Shown here one piece after another: positions 36,132 to 44,235 of a stretch of DNA of 64,000 nucleotides. The translations under genes and the position numbers were made by a program. Each line of letters starts with the position of its first letter. Within the stretch, counting starts at the first letter, position 1. Location: the IMG/VR virus record IMGVR_UViG_3300042691_042003, positions 182,082-246,081 of that record. The stretch is one strand, 5' to 3'. Origin of the DNA: a virus. The notes under the pieces are model-generated. The model saw only the letters and a list, made by a program, of their open reading frames with translations, was not told the DNA's origin and did no database searches.

Positions 36132-36539
36132 ATGGCAACTTCACCACAATTCGCAGCTACAGTAAAAACTCCATCGGTAGTTTTAAATACAACATCTCTA
36201 GGAGTAAGAACCAATGGAGCTACTGCAACCTCTCTTCTTATCACAGGGGCTTCTAGCGGAACTAAAGTAACTCAAATATCGGCTAAAGCACAAACATCAA
36301 ATACGGCAACACAAATCTTAATATTTCTTACCGATACTACTGGATCTTCGGCTACTGGTAGATTATTCGATGAAATAACTATGACTGCAGTGAATACTAG
36401 TACAACCTCGGTATCTTCAAGAATTGTTAATACTTATACCGATTTACAATTAGCTTCTGGGCAATCTATATTTGTAAGTTCTACGGTATCTACAGGTACA
36501 ACTGCAATAAATGTTTGGGCTTCTGCTGGAGATTTTTAA
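36132..36539 (+). CDS. virion-type beta-rich protein, 135 aa
   Basis: Ser/Thr/Ala-rich beta protein typical of phage structural proteins; SGTKVTQISAKAQTSNTATQ is the central part. Lies between fibre genes. Exact role unknown. Confidence 0.6.
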   Translation: MATSPQFAATVKTPSVVLNTTSLGVRTNGATATSLLITGASSGTKVTQISAKAQTSNTATQILIFLTDTTGSSATGRLFDEITMTAVNTSTTSVSSRIVNTYTDLQLASGQSIFVSSTVSTGTTAINVWASAGDF

Positions 36540-36541
36540 TT

Positions 36542-37366
36542 ATGTTCGGAGGATTTACTACGAGAAATAATTTCGGGTCTACTTCAGGACATTTTCCTAC
36601 TAGACCTTTAGGACAATTAGGAAATGTTAATGATTTTGCTCCTAGATTTATTGCTGCGGCAGGAATAACAGATAATACACAGCAAGCTGCCATTAATAAA
36701 CTTTGTGTTGATTTAGTTGATTCTGGTCTCATGGATAAAATGTATGCAGTTTATCCATTTGTTGGAGGAAATTCGACAGCACATTCTTTTAACCTGAAAG
36801 ACCCTAGAGATGCGAATTCAGCTTATAGATTGACTTTTAGTGGAGGAATGACTCATAGTTCTACTGGTGTTCAATTTGGTGGAGTAAATGGTACCGCAAA
36901 CCCTTGGTTCAATCCTGTACATTTTGGTGTAAATAACAATTGCCATATGAGTTTTTATTCAAGAACACAAAATTCTACTACTGGATATGAATGGGGATAT
37001 AACAATGCTATAATTATTATTTGTAGTTATGCAGGACAAAATTCAGCATATGGAGGATTTGGTACTCTTATACCCGTGGCAAATACAAACACTAGAGGTT
37101 TATTTGTTAATAATTCTCTCACAAATGTCGCTCTTTTTAGAAATGGTTCTCAATTAAGCAATACAACTACTGCAACTATCAATCTTAATATTGTGTCTCA
37201 AGCTTACAATCTAACATTAGGTTCTGATAATAGAGGTTCTCCTATAGAGTTTTCAACAAAAGAATGTGCTTTTGCATCAATAGGTCAAGGATTAACTACA
37301 GCAGAACATCAAACATTCTATACAATAGTTCAAGCATATCAAACAGCATTAGGAAGACAAGTATGA
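36542..37366 (+). CDS. tail/fibre tip protein with lectin-like fold
   Basis: 274 residues; start at 36542 since the longer frame lies in the previous gene. N-terminal FPTRPLGQLGNV segment, then a beta-sandwich-like region. The C-terminus KECAFASIGQGLTTAEHQTF then QAYQTALGRQV is a pattern I recall from many phage tail/receptor proteins. Probable receptor-binding tip. Confidence 0.65.
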   Translation: MFGGFTTRNNFGSTSGHFPTRPLGQLGNVNDFAPRFIAAAGITDNTQQAAINKLCVDLVDSGLMDKMYAVYPFVGGNSTAHSFNLKDPRDANSAYRLTFSGGMTHSSTGVQFGGVNGTANPWFNPVHFGVNNNCHMSFYSRTQNSTTGYEWGYNNAIIIICSYAGQNSAYGGFGTLIPVANTNTRGLFVNNSLTNVALFRNGSQLSNTTTATINLNIVSQAYNLTLGSDNRGSPIEFSTKECAFASIGQGLTTAEHQTFYTIVQAYQTALGRQV

Positions 37367-37572
37367 TAGTATATCAATTAACAGAACAGCAAAAAAATGA
37401 ATTAGTAGGTCAATTCTTTGCACCAGCTTCTATGTTCAATCCAATCCAAGACGAAAATGGTATTTGGATAATATCTTCTCAAGAAGTAGAACAATGTATT
37501 GTAGAAGAATTTATGTGGATTAAAAATCTTCCTATGATAGAATATGTTCCAATTATAAATTCTTTCATATAA
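37363..37572 (+). CDS. small post-fibre protein, 69 aa
   Basis: ATGA overlap with the tip gene. Starts MIVYQLTEQQKNELVGQFF. Placement parallels the 64-aa gene at 13403; possible fibre assembly factor. Confidence 0.55.
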   Translation: MIVYQLTEQQKNELVGQFFAPASMFNPIQDENGIWIISSQEVEQCIVEEFMWIKNLPMIEYVPIINSFI

Positions 37573-37590
37573 TAATCAAATATATAATAT

Positions 37591-37821
37591 ATGGAAACAC
37601 AAATATACGATACTCTAGTTTTAGAGATTCAAAAAGAAGGAAAAGGTCTTGCTTCAATCTCAATCAGAGAGCAAGATTTAAAACATATTATCGAAACAAC
37701 CGAATATTCCGAAGGTGATATTTTAGAAGATATGTTATCTCAAATGGTTGAAGGCCTTTCCGAAAAAAATTCGGAAGAAGTTGAAGAACAAGTGGATAAT
37801 AAGGACACCTCTAATTCTTAG
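37591..37821 (+). CDS. acidic protein, 76 aa
   Basis: Strongly acidic C-terminal half. TATATAAT lies four bases before the start. Overlaps the next gene by 41 bases in another frame. Not recognised. Confidence 0.55.
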   Translation: METQIYDTLVLEIQKEGKGLASISIREQDLKHIIETTEYSEGDILEDMLSQMVEGLSEKNSEEVEEQVDNKDTSNS

Positions 37822-38035
37822 TCTTCTCATAATCACATCATGTTATAGTGATTGTAAGATGTGTGTTACTGAAGTGATTTTAGATGCTATGGATTTTCAT
37901 AGCACTGAATATCCTAAAAGAACATTAACACCTTTTGAATCATGTCATGGAGTAAGAGATTATACAACGATAGATACCATAGAATTATCAAATGGTTATC
38001 ATGTAGTTAAAACCATGAAGGTAACTTGTCCTTAA
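37781..38035 (+). CDS. lipoprotein with TTG start, 84 aa
   Basis: No ATG precedes the signal peptide in this frame. A TTG at 37781 gives MKNKWIIRTPLILSLLIITS followed by the lipobox Cys, a textbook lipoprotein signal; a further TTG at 37748 is possible. Mature part has CKMC and one more Cys pair. The first 41 bases are read in two frames. Confidence 0.55.
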   Translation: MKNKWIIRTPLILSLLIITSCYSDCKMCVTEVILDAMDFHSTEYPKRTLTPFESCHGVRDYTTIDTIELSNGYHVVKTMKVTCP

Positions 38036-38039
38036 TATG

Positions 38040-38107
38040 TTAATAACTTTCGCAAATAAATTTTTTTATTTGCGATTCTTTTTTTATATTAGCATAAAAT
38101 AAATTAT
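38040..38107 (+). promoter_or_regulatory. class A promoter (short form) with hairpin
   Basis: TCGCAAATAAA/TTTATTTGCGA (38050-38060 / 38065-38075) is an 11-bp hairpin containing the T tract, followed by TTTTTATATTAGC and ATG 38108. The hairpin may be an operator or terminator. Confidence 0.6.
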
Positions 38108-38593
38108 ATGGGTACAAATTATTATCGAATCCCTACTCACGAAGAAGTAGAAAACCGAAAAGCCGAACTTATCGAATCCGTCCAGAATCTTCCTATCGAT
38201 CCAGCAAGTATTGAACGAGGATTTTCCGAATATGAAGAAGGGTCTTGGGAATCTTATTCTCCTTGGACTAGATTTACAAAGGACTTAAGCATCCACTTAG
38301 GTAAACGTAGTTCAGGTTGGAGATTTTGTTGGAATTTTCATCATAACGAGTATTACTCTAATAAAGAAGAACTTCTTCAATTTATTCGAACCGGTAGAGT
38401 CGTTGATGAATATGGACAAGAAATTCCAATCGAAGAATTTATCGAGATGGCACTTAACTGGTGTCCAAATGGTTTAATCGGCAATAAAGAATATCATTTA
38501 AAAAATCCAAATTCATATTCATTCGTTACTGAATCAACTTACGATAGAGAAATAGAAGGTCTTAGAGTTTCATCAACATCAGAATTTTGCTAA
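38108..38593 (+). CDS. MGTNYY-family phage hypothetical, 161 aa
   Basis: Begins MGTNYYRIPTHEEVENRK and contains IHLGKRSSGWRFCWNFHHNE, both hallmarks of a widespread phage hypothetical family. Conserved His/Cys/Trp suggest metal binding, unproven. Confidence 0.65.
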   Translation: MGTNYYRIPTHEEVENRKAELIESVQNLPIDPASIERGFSEYEEGSWESYSPWTRFTKDLSIHLGKRSSGWRFCWNFHHNEYYSNKEELLQFIRTGRVVDEYGQEIPIEEFIEMALNWCPNGLIGNKEYHLKNPNSYSFVTESTYDREIEGLRVSSTSEFC

Positions 38594-38594
38594 T

Positions 38595-38804
38595 ATGTCA
38601 TTTAATAGAAGAACTTATACCGAATCGAATATTCGAAGAACTGCTAAAGATAGCACGTTTAAAGAATTTGAACGTTGGATGTGTAATGGTGACGCTGCTA
38701 CACTCGACGATACATTTGCATCCATGATACATGGTATGTTTTTTAAAGCAACAAATATCGAAAGAAAAGAAATTTACGAACAGATTAAGAACGACGAAAT
38801 ATGA
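38595..38804 (+). CDS. hypothetical protein, 69 aa
   Basis: Small charged protein; 4-base overlap with the exonuclease gene. Not recognised. Confidence 0.55.
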   Translation: MSFNRRTYTESNIRRTAKDSTFKEFERWMCNGDAATLDDTFASMIHGMFFKATNIERKEIYEQIKNDEI

Positions 38805-39571
38805 ATTTGAAAAAGCCAATTGTCTTCTTCGATATCGAAACTACCGGTCTAGATAAGAAAGAAGATCGAATAATCGAGATTTATCTTCTTAAGAAAAATC
38901 CTAACGGATCGGATGAAGAATTTTATTCTCGATTTAATCCTTATCCCGTTTTTGTTTCTCAAGGTGCTTATGAAGTTCATGGAATTTCTACTAAAGATCT
39001 AGAAAACGAACCTTCATTTTCAGAAAAGGCTAAAGAGATAATTGACTTTATAGGTGATTCAGATCTTGCAGGTTATAACATTTTATTCTTCGACATGCCA
39101 ATGATTTTCGAAGAGCTCTTCAGATGTAAAATTCTTTTTGATTGGAAGAAACGTAGAATTCTAGATTCTTATCGGATATGGACTCATTATGAATCAAGAT
39201 CTCTCGGTGGTGCAGTTAAGAAATTTCTAGGAAAAGAAATTCTAAATGCTCATCAAGCAAAAGCCGATGTAGAAGCAACTGCAGATATTTTCTTTAAACA
39301 AATGGAAATGTGGTTTCCTGAAGAAGATCTAAGTGAAGTTTCTGAATTGACTACCGAATTATCGTCTAGGGTAGATCTTTCGGGAAAACTTAAAAAAGAT
39401 TCAGAAGGCGATGTAATATTCACTTTCGGAAAACATAATAACAAAAAAGTATCTACTGTACTTACCGAGGATCCATCTTACTTAAGTTGGTTTATTTCTA
39501 ATTCCGATTTTCCTTCGGATTCTCGTTTTGAAGTAAGAAAAATTTATTTTAGTTTAACAAACAATGGATAA
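38801..39571 (+). CDS. DnaQ-family 3'-5' exonuclease with ExoX-like C-terminus
   Basis: 256 residues. Exonuclease motifs: FFDIETTGL (ExoI), GYNILFFDMPMI (ExoII) and HQAKADVEATADIF (ExoIII, DnaQ-H type). A separate C-terminal domain, FTFGKHNNKKVSTVLTEDPS then YLSWFI, is the short domain found at the end of exodeoxyribonuclease X. Likely proofreading or DNA processing. Confidence 0.9.
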   Translation: MNLKKPIVFFDIETTGLDKKEDRIIEIYLLKKNPNGSDEEFYSRFNPYPVFVSQGAYEVHGISTKDLENEPSFSEKAKEIIDFIGDSDLAGYNILFFDMPMIFEELFRCKILFDWKKRRILDSYRIWTHYESRSLGGAVKKFLGKEILNAHQAKADVEATADIFFKQMEMWFPEEDLSEVSELTTELSSRVDLSGKLKKDSEGDVIFTFGKHNNKKVSTVLTEDPSYLSWFISNSDFPSDSRFEVRKIYFSLTNNG

Positions 39572-39893
39572 TATAGAATTAGAAATGAGCAATACAGAAA
39601 GAATTGAAATGCCTAAACCTAAAGTAAAACCTGCTTTTTGCTATCGAGGCTCTTTCGGAGATGAGCCCTGGGGAATTACTATAGTTAATTCAGGATGGCA
39701 AGGAATGTATCACGTAATCTTAGAATTTGGAGATACTGAAGATTATAAGCATAAATTTATGGATCTTCATGAAATAGAAAGAGAATATGGTCTAAAAATA
39801 GAAGATATTGATATGAAGCAATTCTCTTATCGATATCCAAACGATCACGACTTCGGAAGGGCAATTAGAAATAAAATACATGGAATTATTTAA
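39564..39893 (+). CDS. hypothetical protein, 109 aa
   Basis: Overlaps both neighbours (8 and 14 bases). GDEPWGITIVNSGWQGMYHV suggests a beta domain. Not recognised. Confidence 0.55.
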   Translation: MDNIELEMSNTERIEMPKPKVKPAFCYRGSFGDEPWGITIVNSGWQGMYHVILEFGDTEDYKHKFMDLHEIEREYGLKIEDIDMKQFSYRYPNDHDFGRAIRNKIHGII

Positions 39894-40980
39894 AAGTATA
39901 CAATGTGCCGATACTCGATATCATTCTATCGAGCAATATTGGTGGATTCATAATGATACAGTCCCATGTATTTGGGAAGCTAATGATATATCAGTTCCTA
40001 GAAAAAAAATTGATAAATGGATCTTAGAGAATTTTGATGTAATTGCTGAATTTTCTTCATTTACTGATCCGAAAAAATTTATGGACGTAAATGAATTTTT
40101 TGCTTCTCCAAAAGAATTAAATCCTAGATTTAAAGGAAAAATCTTAGTTCGTTTTAGAAAAGATGGAGAAATAAATAAAGAAGATCTATACGATATTCGA
40201 TTCCTTTGGAACAATACGGATCCTAATATTGATTTATGTGCCAAAAAACATATTGAACAAGCCTCAAAGCTAATAACATATAAGGCTAATAAGTCTAAGC
40301 TTCATATGGTTATTGCCGATGATTCTGGTTTAGATTTACGACCTTTTGATATCAATGTCCCTGAATTGGATATCGAACTAAATTATGGAAAGGAATGGGC
40401 AGAAAAGCACGATTACCTAATTGAAGTTCTAAGTCGAGAAACGAAGAAAGGAATTGCTCTTCTTCATGGAATTCCAGGATCAGGTAAATCAATGTATATT
40501 CGATATCTGATTTCTTTACTTTCGAAGAAGAGAACTCTCGTTTACGTTCCTAATCAGCTTATCAATTCAATAACTGATCCTGCTTTTATTCCTCTTATGG
40601 CTGATTATCCTAATTCGATTCTGATTATTGAAGATGCTGAAGAAGCAATAAAATCGAGAAAACAAGGAGGAACAACCGTAGATAAGCTTCTAAATCTTTC
40701 GGATGGAATTATTTCGGATTTTCTAGGAACTCAAATCATTTGTACTTTTAATAATTCTCTTTCTGATATAGATGAAGCTCTTCTTCGTAGAGGAAGATTA
40801 ATTTTAAAGCATGAATTCGGTAAGCTTGAAGCAGAACAAGCTCAGAAGCTTTCTAATAAACTAGGATTTACTACAATCATAGATAAACCGATGACTCTTA
40901 CTGAAATATACAACCAAAACGATAAGTTTACAGAAGATAAAGAAGATAAAACAAGAATAGGATTTTATAAGACGAAATAA
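39880..40980 (+). CDS. AAA+ ATPase, BCS1-like
   Basis: 366 residues. Walker A GIPGSGKS, Walker B ILIIEDAEEA, sensor IICTFNN and arginine-finger region EALLRRGRL, the BCS1/FtsH-like AAA arrangement. The N-terminal ~190 residues have no recognised fold and may bind a substrate. Phages use similar remodelling ATPases; role unknown. Confidence 0.88.
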   Translation: MELFKSIQCADTRYHSIEQYWWIHNDTVPCIWEANDISVPRKKIDKWILENFDVIAEFSSFTDPKKFMDVNEFFASPKELNPRFKGKILVRFRKDGEINKEDLYDIRFLWNNTDPNIDLCAKKHIEQASKLITYKANKSKLHMVIADDSGLDLRPFDINVPELDIELNYGKEWAEKHDYLIEVLSRETKKGIALLHGIPGSGKSMYIRYLISLLSKKRTLVYVPNQLINSITDPAFIPLMADYPNSILIIEDAEEAIKSRKQGGTTVDKLLNLSDGIISDFLGTQIICTFNNSLSDIDEALLRRGRLILKHEFGKLEAEQAQKLSNKLGFTTIIDKPMTLTEIYNQNDKFTEDKEDKTRIGFYKTK

Positions 40981-41052
40981 TGTTAATAATTTAATCAAAT
41001 TAATTTTTTTCTTTTGAATTATTTTATTATATTTGTATAAATCTTATCAAAT
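40981..41052 (+). promoter_or_regulatory. class A promoter (short form)
   Basis: AATTTTTTTCTTT, then TTTTATTATATTTGTATAAATC before ATG 41053; TATATTTG fits the Bacteroidetes -7 box. Confidence 0.6.
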
Positions 41053-42018
41053 ATGGAAAAACCTCTTTCTTCACGTATCGGTTATCCTTGTATCAATCTA
41101 ACTCTACAAGAATCCGAAGGCATCTACACAAATCGTCACGTAATTAAACGAACCTATCAAGCTCAAAAGGAAACAAATCATGTCGTTTCTAAATTAGCTC
41201 TTGAAAATTGTAAGGATCTCGTAAAAATCATTCAATGGAACGAACGAAAAGGAATTAAATTCTTTCGTATCTCTTCAAATATGTTTCCTTGGATGTCCGA
41301 ATATGAAATTACCGATTTACCTGATTGGAAATTGATCAGCGCTAATCTAAAACTTGCAGGTAAGTTAGCAACCGAGTATGGTCAACGTCTAGAATTTCAT
41401 CCAGGTCCTTTTAATGTTATTGCTTCTCTAAACGGTTTTATTGTAAAGAAAACTGTTAAAGAACTTAATCAGCATGCACAAATTTTCGACGAAATGGGTC
41501 TCGAACCTTCTCATTGGAATCAAATTAATATTCACGTAAATACAACTCAAGGAGGTAAAGAAGAATCTGCAAAAAGATTCTGTAAAAATTTCCAAAAACT
41601 TTCTGATTCAGCTAAAGCTCGACTTGTTGTCGAAAATGACGATAAAGCTTCTCAATATTCTGTAGTCGATCTTTACGAAATGATTTATAAAGAAATTGGT
41701 GTTCCTATTACTTTCGATTCTCATCATCATAAATTCTGTAGTGGTAATCTTTCTCATGAAGAAGCTGCTAGGTTAGCTGCATCTACTTGGGGTAATATTC
41801 CTGCAGGGTTTCATTTCGCTTCTACAATTAATCACGAATCTCCTAAACAAATGGCTCGAGCACATGCAACTTGGGTTTACGATGAAATCTCTGATTATGG
41901 AACTGGTGCTTGGATTATGTGTGAATGTAAAGGTAAAGAACTCGCTATACTCGAATATCTCAATGAAGGAAAAAGAAATTCAGAATTTATCGAAAACTTT
42001 GAATTGGTTTTGTCATAA
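41053..42018 (+). CDS. uvdE: UV damage endonuclease UvdE
   Basis: 321 residues, near full family length. IGYPCINLTL at the start, FRISSNMFPW, LEFHPGPFNVI, INIHVNTTQGGKEE, LVVENDD, TFDSHHHKFC and HFASTIN are the successive TIM-barrel strands with metal-binding His/Glu/Asp residues of UVDE. The enzyme nicks 5' of cyclobutane dimers and 6-4 photoproducts. Complements the photolyase at 16914. Confidence 0.92.
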   Translation: MEKPLSSRIGYPCINLTLQESEGIYTNRHVIKRTYQAQKETNHVVSKLALENCKDLVKIIQWNERKGIKFFRISSNMFPWMSEYEITDLPDWKLISANLKLAGKLATEYGQRLEFHPGPFNVIASLNGFIVKKTVKELNQHAQIFDEMGLEPSHWNQINIHVNTTQGGKEESAKRFCKNFQKLSDSAKARLVVENDDKASQYSVVDLYEMIYKEIGVPITFDSHHHKFCSGNLSHEEAARLAASTWGNIPAGFHFASTINHESPKQMARAHATWVYDEISDYGTGAWIMCECKGKELAILEYLNEGKRNSEFIENFELVLS

Positions 42019-42025
42019 TATAAAT

Positions 42026-42205
42026 ATGGAAGAAAATATTGACATCCTCGAAGAATTAAATGTTGCCGAATCTATTTTAAAGATTGCTTCAAAGAATGGT
42101 TTAGAACCGGAAATATTTGTATTTGCTGTAAAAGCAATGAAAGAAAATCCTAATCTTTCTATAATTGAAGCAATGTACGAAGGATTTGATGAATGGATTA
42201 AATAA
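42026..42205 (+). CDS. acidic hypothetical protein, 59 aa
   Basis: Start at 42026 follows the UvdE stop. Acidic helical protein. TAATG overlap with the DHFR-like gene. Not recognised. Confidence 0.55.
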   Translation: MEENIDILEELNVAESILKIASKNGLEPEIFVFAVKAMKENPNLSIIEAMYEGFDEWIK

Positions 42206-42702
42206 TGTTACACGGTCAAAAAGTAATTTTCGTTTCGATTGTAGATAATCAATCGAAAACTGTTTCGAATCTACGATACAGAATATGGCATCATGAAGTT
42301 TTGGTTAAAGATATTCTTAATCGAAAAAATGCAATTATCGGTAGAAAAACATACGAAATGACTCGGTGGAAAGGACCTAAAACCTGGATTCTTACTAGAA
42401 ATAAAAATCTTAAGAAACCTGGAGTAGGAATAATTCACGACATAGATGATCTTCATCTACATACTGAAGGAGATATTTTTGTTTTAGGTGGTTCTTCTCT
42501 TTTTAAAATTTTCGAAGAATATGTAGATGAAATTCATATGTATGTTCTAAATAATAAAGAAGGAAAAGAAGATTGGATATCTCTTAAGATGTCTAATTGG
42601 TTACCTAGAAATTACACAAACGAATATATTTGGTCATATGCTCATCTTCAAAGAAGAGAAGAAATTGATCCAATTGAACTTATTAAAAATTTATTTGAAT
42701 GA
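42205..42702 (+). CDS. dihydrofolate reductase-like protein
   Basis: 165 residues. NAIIGRKTYE, KTWILTRN and DIFVLGGSSLFKIFEEYVDE correspond to the NADPH-binding and core strands of DHFR. The N-terminal substrate region is shortened and divergent. It would recycle tetrahydrofolate used by thymidylate-synthase-type enzymes such as the one at 49973. Confidence 0.75.
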   Translation: MLHGQKVIFVSIVDNQSKTVSNLRYRIWHHEVLVKDILNRKNAIIGRKTYEMTRWKGPKTWILTRNKNLKKPGVGIIHDIDDLHLHTEGDIFVLGGSSLFKIFEEYVDEIHMYVLNNKEGKEDWISLKMSNWLPRNYTNEYIWSYAHLQRREEIDPIELIKNLFE

Positions 42703-42956
42703 AAAAGAAAACAGAAAGAATTGAGTATAACTCTTCATCGGTAAATAGCTCTATTTATAATTTCGAAACAAAAGAGCTAATAATCTATTTCCAAACAAAA
42801 ACAGGATATAGCTACGAAAATGTTGAATTAGAAGATTACATCGGATTTTCTCAAGCAGAATCTATAGGAAAATCTTTTAATCAATTCATCAGAAATAAGT
42901 ATGAAACAAAAAAATTCGAAGGATATGAAGAACTCAAAGAAACTTTCTCCGTCTGA
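42699..42956 (+). CDS. KTSC-domain-like protein, 85 aa
   Basis: SSSVNSSIYNFETKELIIYF, YSYENVELEDYIGFSQAESI and GKSFNQFIRNKY match the KTSC domain pattern of small phage and bacterial proteins, suggested to interact with lysyl-tRNA-synthetase-like or RNA partners. Function unknown. Confidence 0.6.
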   Translation: MKKKTERIEYNSSSVNSSIYNFETKELIIYFQTKTGYSYENVELEDYIGFSQAESIGKSFNQFIRNKYETKKFEGYEELKETFSV

Positions 42957-43197
42957 AATAGAAAAAATTAAATCATTTATCTCTAAATATTCTAATCTAA
43001 ATGATAAAGTCCTTTCAGTAGAAAAAAGATTAAATTCATTAGAAGAAGAAAAAATAAAAATCATGAATGAAAGTAAAAGTCTACATGAAGAGATAAATAA
43101 AGTGAGAAAACAAGAAGATTCCTTTCGAAATAAGTTATTAACAAAGTATGGAGAATTCGAATTAAATCTTGAAACTTTTGAAATAAAACAATCATAA
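42925..43197 (+). CDS. coiled-coil protein, 90 aa
   Basis: Start at 42925 or 42901, both overlapping the previous gene. Long Lys/Glu coiled coil. Not recognised. Confidence 0.5.
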   Translation: MKNSKKLSPSEIEKIKSFISKYSNLNDKVLSVEKRLNSLEEEKIKIMNESKSLHEEINKVRKQEDSFRNKLLTKYGEFELNLETFEIKQS

Positions 43198-43225
43198 AAT
43201 AAACAAACAATTTAATAAAACAAAA

Positions 43226-43402
43226 ATGAAAAAATCTATTTTTATCCTCGCTCTCGTTTCGGTAATTGGTCTTTCATCTTGTACTAGTGAAAAGAAATGC
43301 GAAAATTGCACTACCGATTCAACTGCGGTAATCACTGATTCTACTTCTACCGATTCAACTTCTTGCTGCACGGATTCTTTATCTGTTGACAGTGTAAAAT
43401 AA
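43226..43402 (+). CDS. small Cys/Thr/Ser-rich lipoprotein, 58 aa
   Basis: Signal peptide MKKSIFILALVSVIGLSSC with lipobox LSSC, then a Thr/Ser/Asp-rich mature part with CENC and a CC pair. Lies 6 bases before the tmRNA. Not recognised. Confidence 0.6.
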   Translation: MKKSIFILALVSVIGLSSCTSEKKCENCTTDSTAVITDSTSTDSTSCCTDSLSVDSVK

Positions 43403-43408
43403 AAAACT

Positions 43409-43806
43409 GGGCCCGACTTGGAATTGATTTACGATACATTTTTTTCGTATGCAAGCAGAGTTAGTTGGAAACTCTTAAATAACCTAACAGAATTTTAAAT
43501 GGCGAATCTTTCGTTAATGCAGACGGCAAAGTGTTCTATATGGACACTACTGCTGTTTCTTATGATGAGCCTGTCTTAATGGCAGCCTAATCAGTCGTGC
43601 GGTAACAGCCGATCCTTAAAACAAAGTTACAACCTGCGGTTCCGTTAGAGGTGCTACCCATTTAAGTGAACCTCCCACAATTGCAAGTGACAATGGAAAA
43701 ATAGGAACTTGATATTTTGTTTATTTAGAAAAATAAACTAAGCTTGTGAATGAGTGCATTAAAATGATTGGGAAAGACATGGGTTCGAATCCCATCGGGT
43801 CCACCA
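43409..43806 (+). ncRNA. ssrA: transfer-messenger RNA (tmRNA)
   Basis: 398 bases. The tRNA-like domain is formed by 5' GGGCCCG and 3' CGGGTCC (one G-T pair), T-arm ATGGG-TTCGAAT-CCCAT, discriminator A and encoded CCA. The tag frame runs from GGC 43501 to TAA 43588-43590: 29 residues beginning GESFVNADGK and ending DEPVLMAA. The Gly-Glu start and hydrophobic-Ala-Ala end match bacterial degradation tags, but it is two to three times the usual length. Pseudoknot-like GC-rich stretches follow (43590-43700). tmRNA rescues stalled ribosomes with SmpB, which is not seen here. Confidence 0.9.
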
Positions 43807-43817
43807 AAATTTAAATT

Positions 43818-44192
43818 ATGGAATATTTAGGAATAATTATAGCTAGCTCTCTAGGAACTGCTCTAGTATTTATTTGTATTTATGCTTACATGCAATACAA
43901 AGAATTAAATGATAAGGTAGATATTCAAGATAACTTTCTTAGAAATCTAAGAAAAGATGTAGAAAATTTATATCTTCAACTTGAAAGAACTGAAGATGCT
44001 TTTCAAAACGATATCCGAAGACATATTGAAGATCTTAGAGAAGACTTTAATCATAAAGCCGACGATCTAAGTAATAAGAATATGTTTGATTATCTTAATC
44101 AGGCCTCTTCATTTTTTAATTCTTTTGTAGATAAAAGCGTTTCTTCTAAACCTAATAAAGGAAGGTCTAATAGAAATTCAGAAGAAGATTAA
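43818..44192 (+). CDS. membrane-anchored coiled-coil protein, 124 aa
   Basis: N-terminal membrane helix (residues 3-27), then a coiled coil (30-90) and a basic Ser/Asn tail. Not recognised. Confidence 0.6.
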   Translation: MEYLGIIIASSLGTALVFICIYAYMQYKELNDKVDIQDNFLRNLRKDVENLYLQLERTEDAFQNDIRRHIEDLREDFNHKADDLSNKNMFDYLNQASSFFNSFVDKSVSSKPNKGRSNRNSEED

Positions 44193-44196
44193 TATC

Positions 44197-44235
44197 ATTT
44201 ACTTCCTTTGATAAATATCTAAAAAGGAAGTAAAT
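44197..44235 (+). promoter_or_regulatory. 13-bp inverted repeat enclosing a late-promoter box and covering a start codon
   Basis: ATTTACTTCCTTT (44197-44209) and AAAGGAAGTAAAT (44223-44235) are perfectly complementary. The 13-base spacer GATAAATATCTAA holds the late-type box. The right arm contains the first two bases of ATG 44234. Confidence 0.65.

Noticed and set aside
43431-43590. A protein-coding gene in the 43.4-43.8 kb gap
   Set aside because: The region folds as tmRNA; the only meaningful frame is its 29-codon tag.
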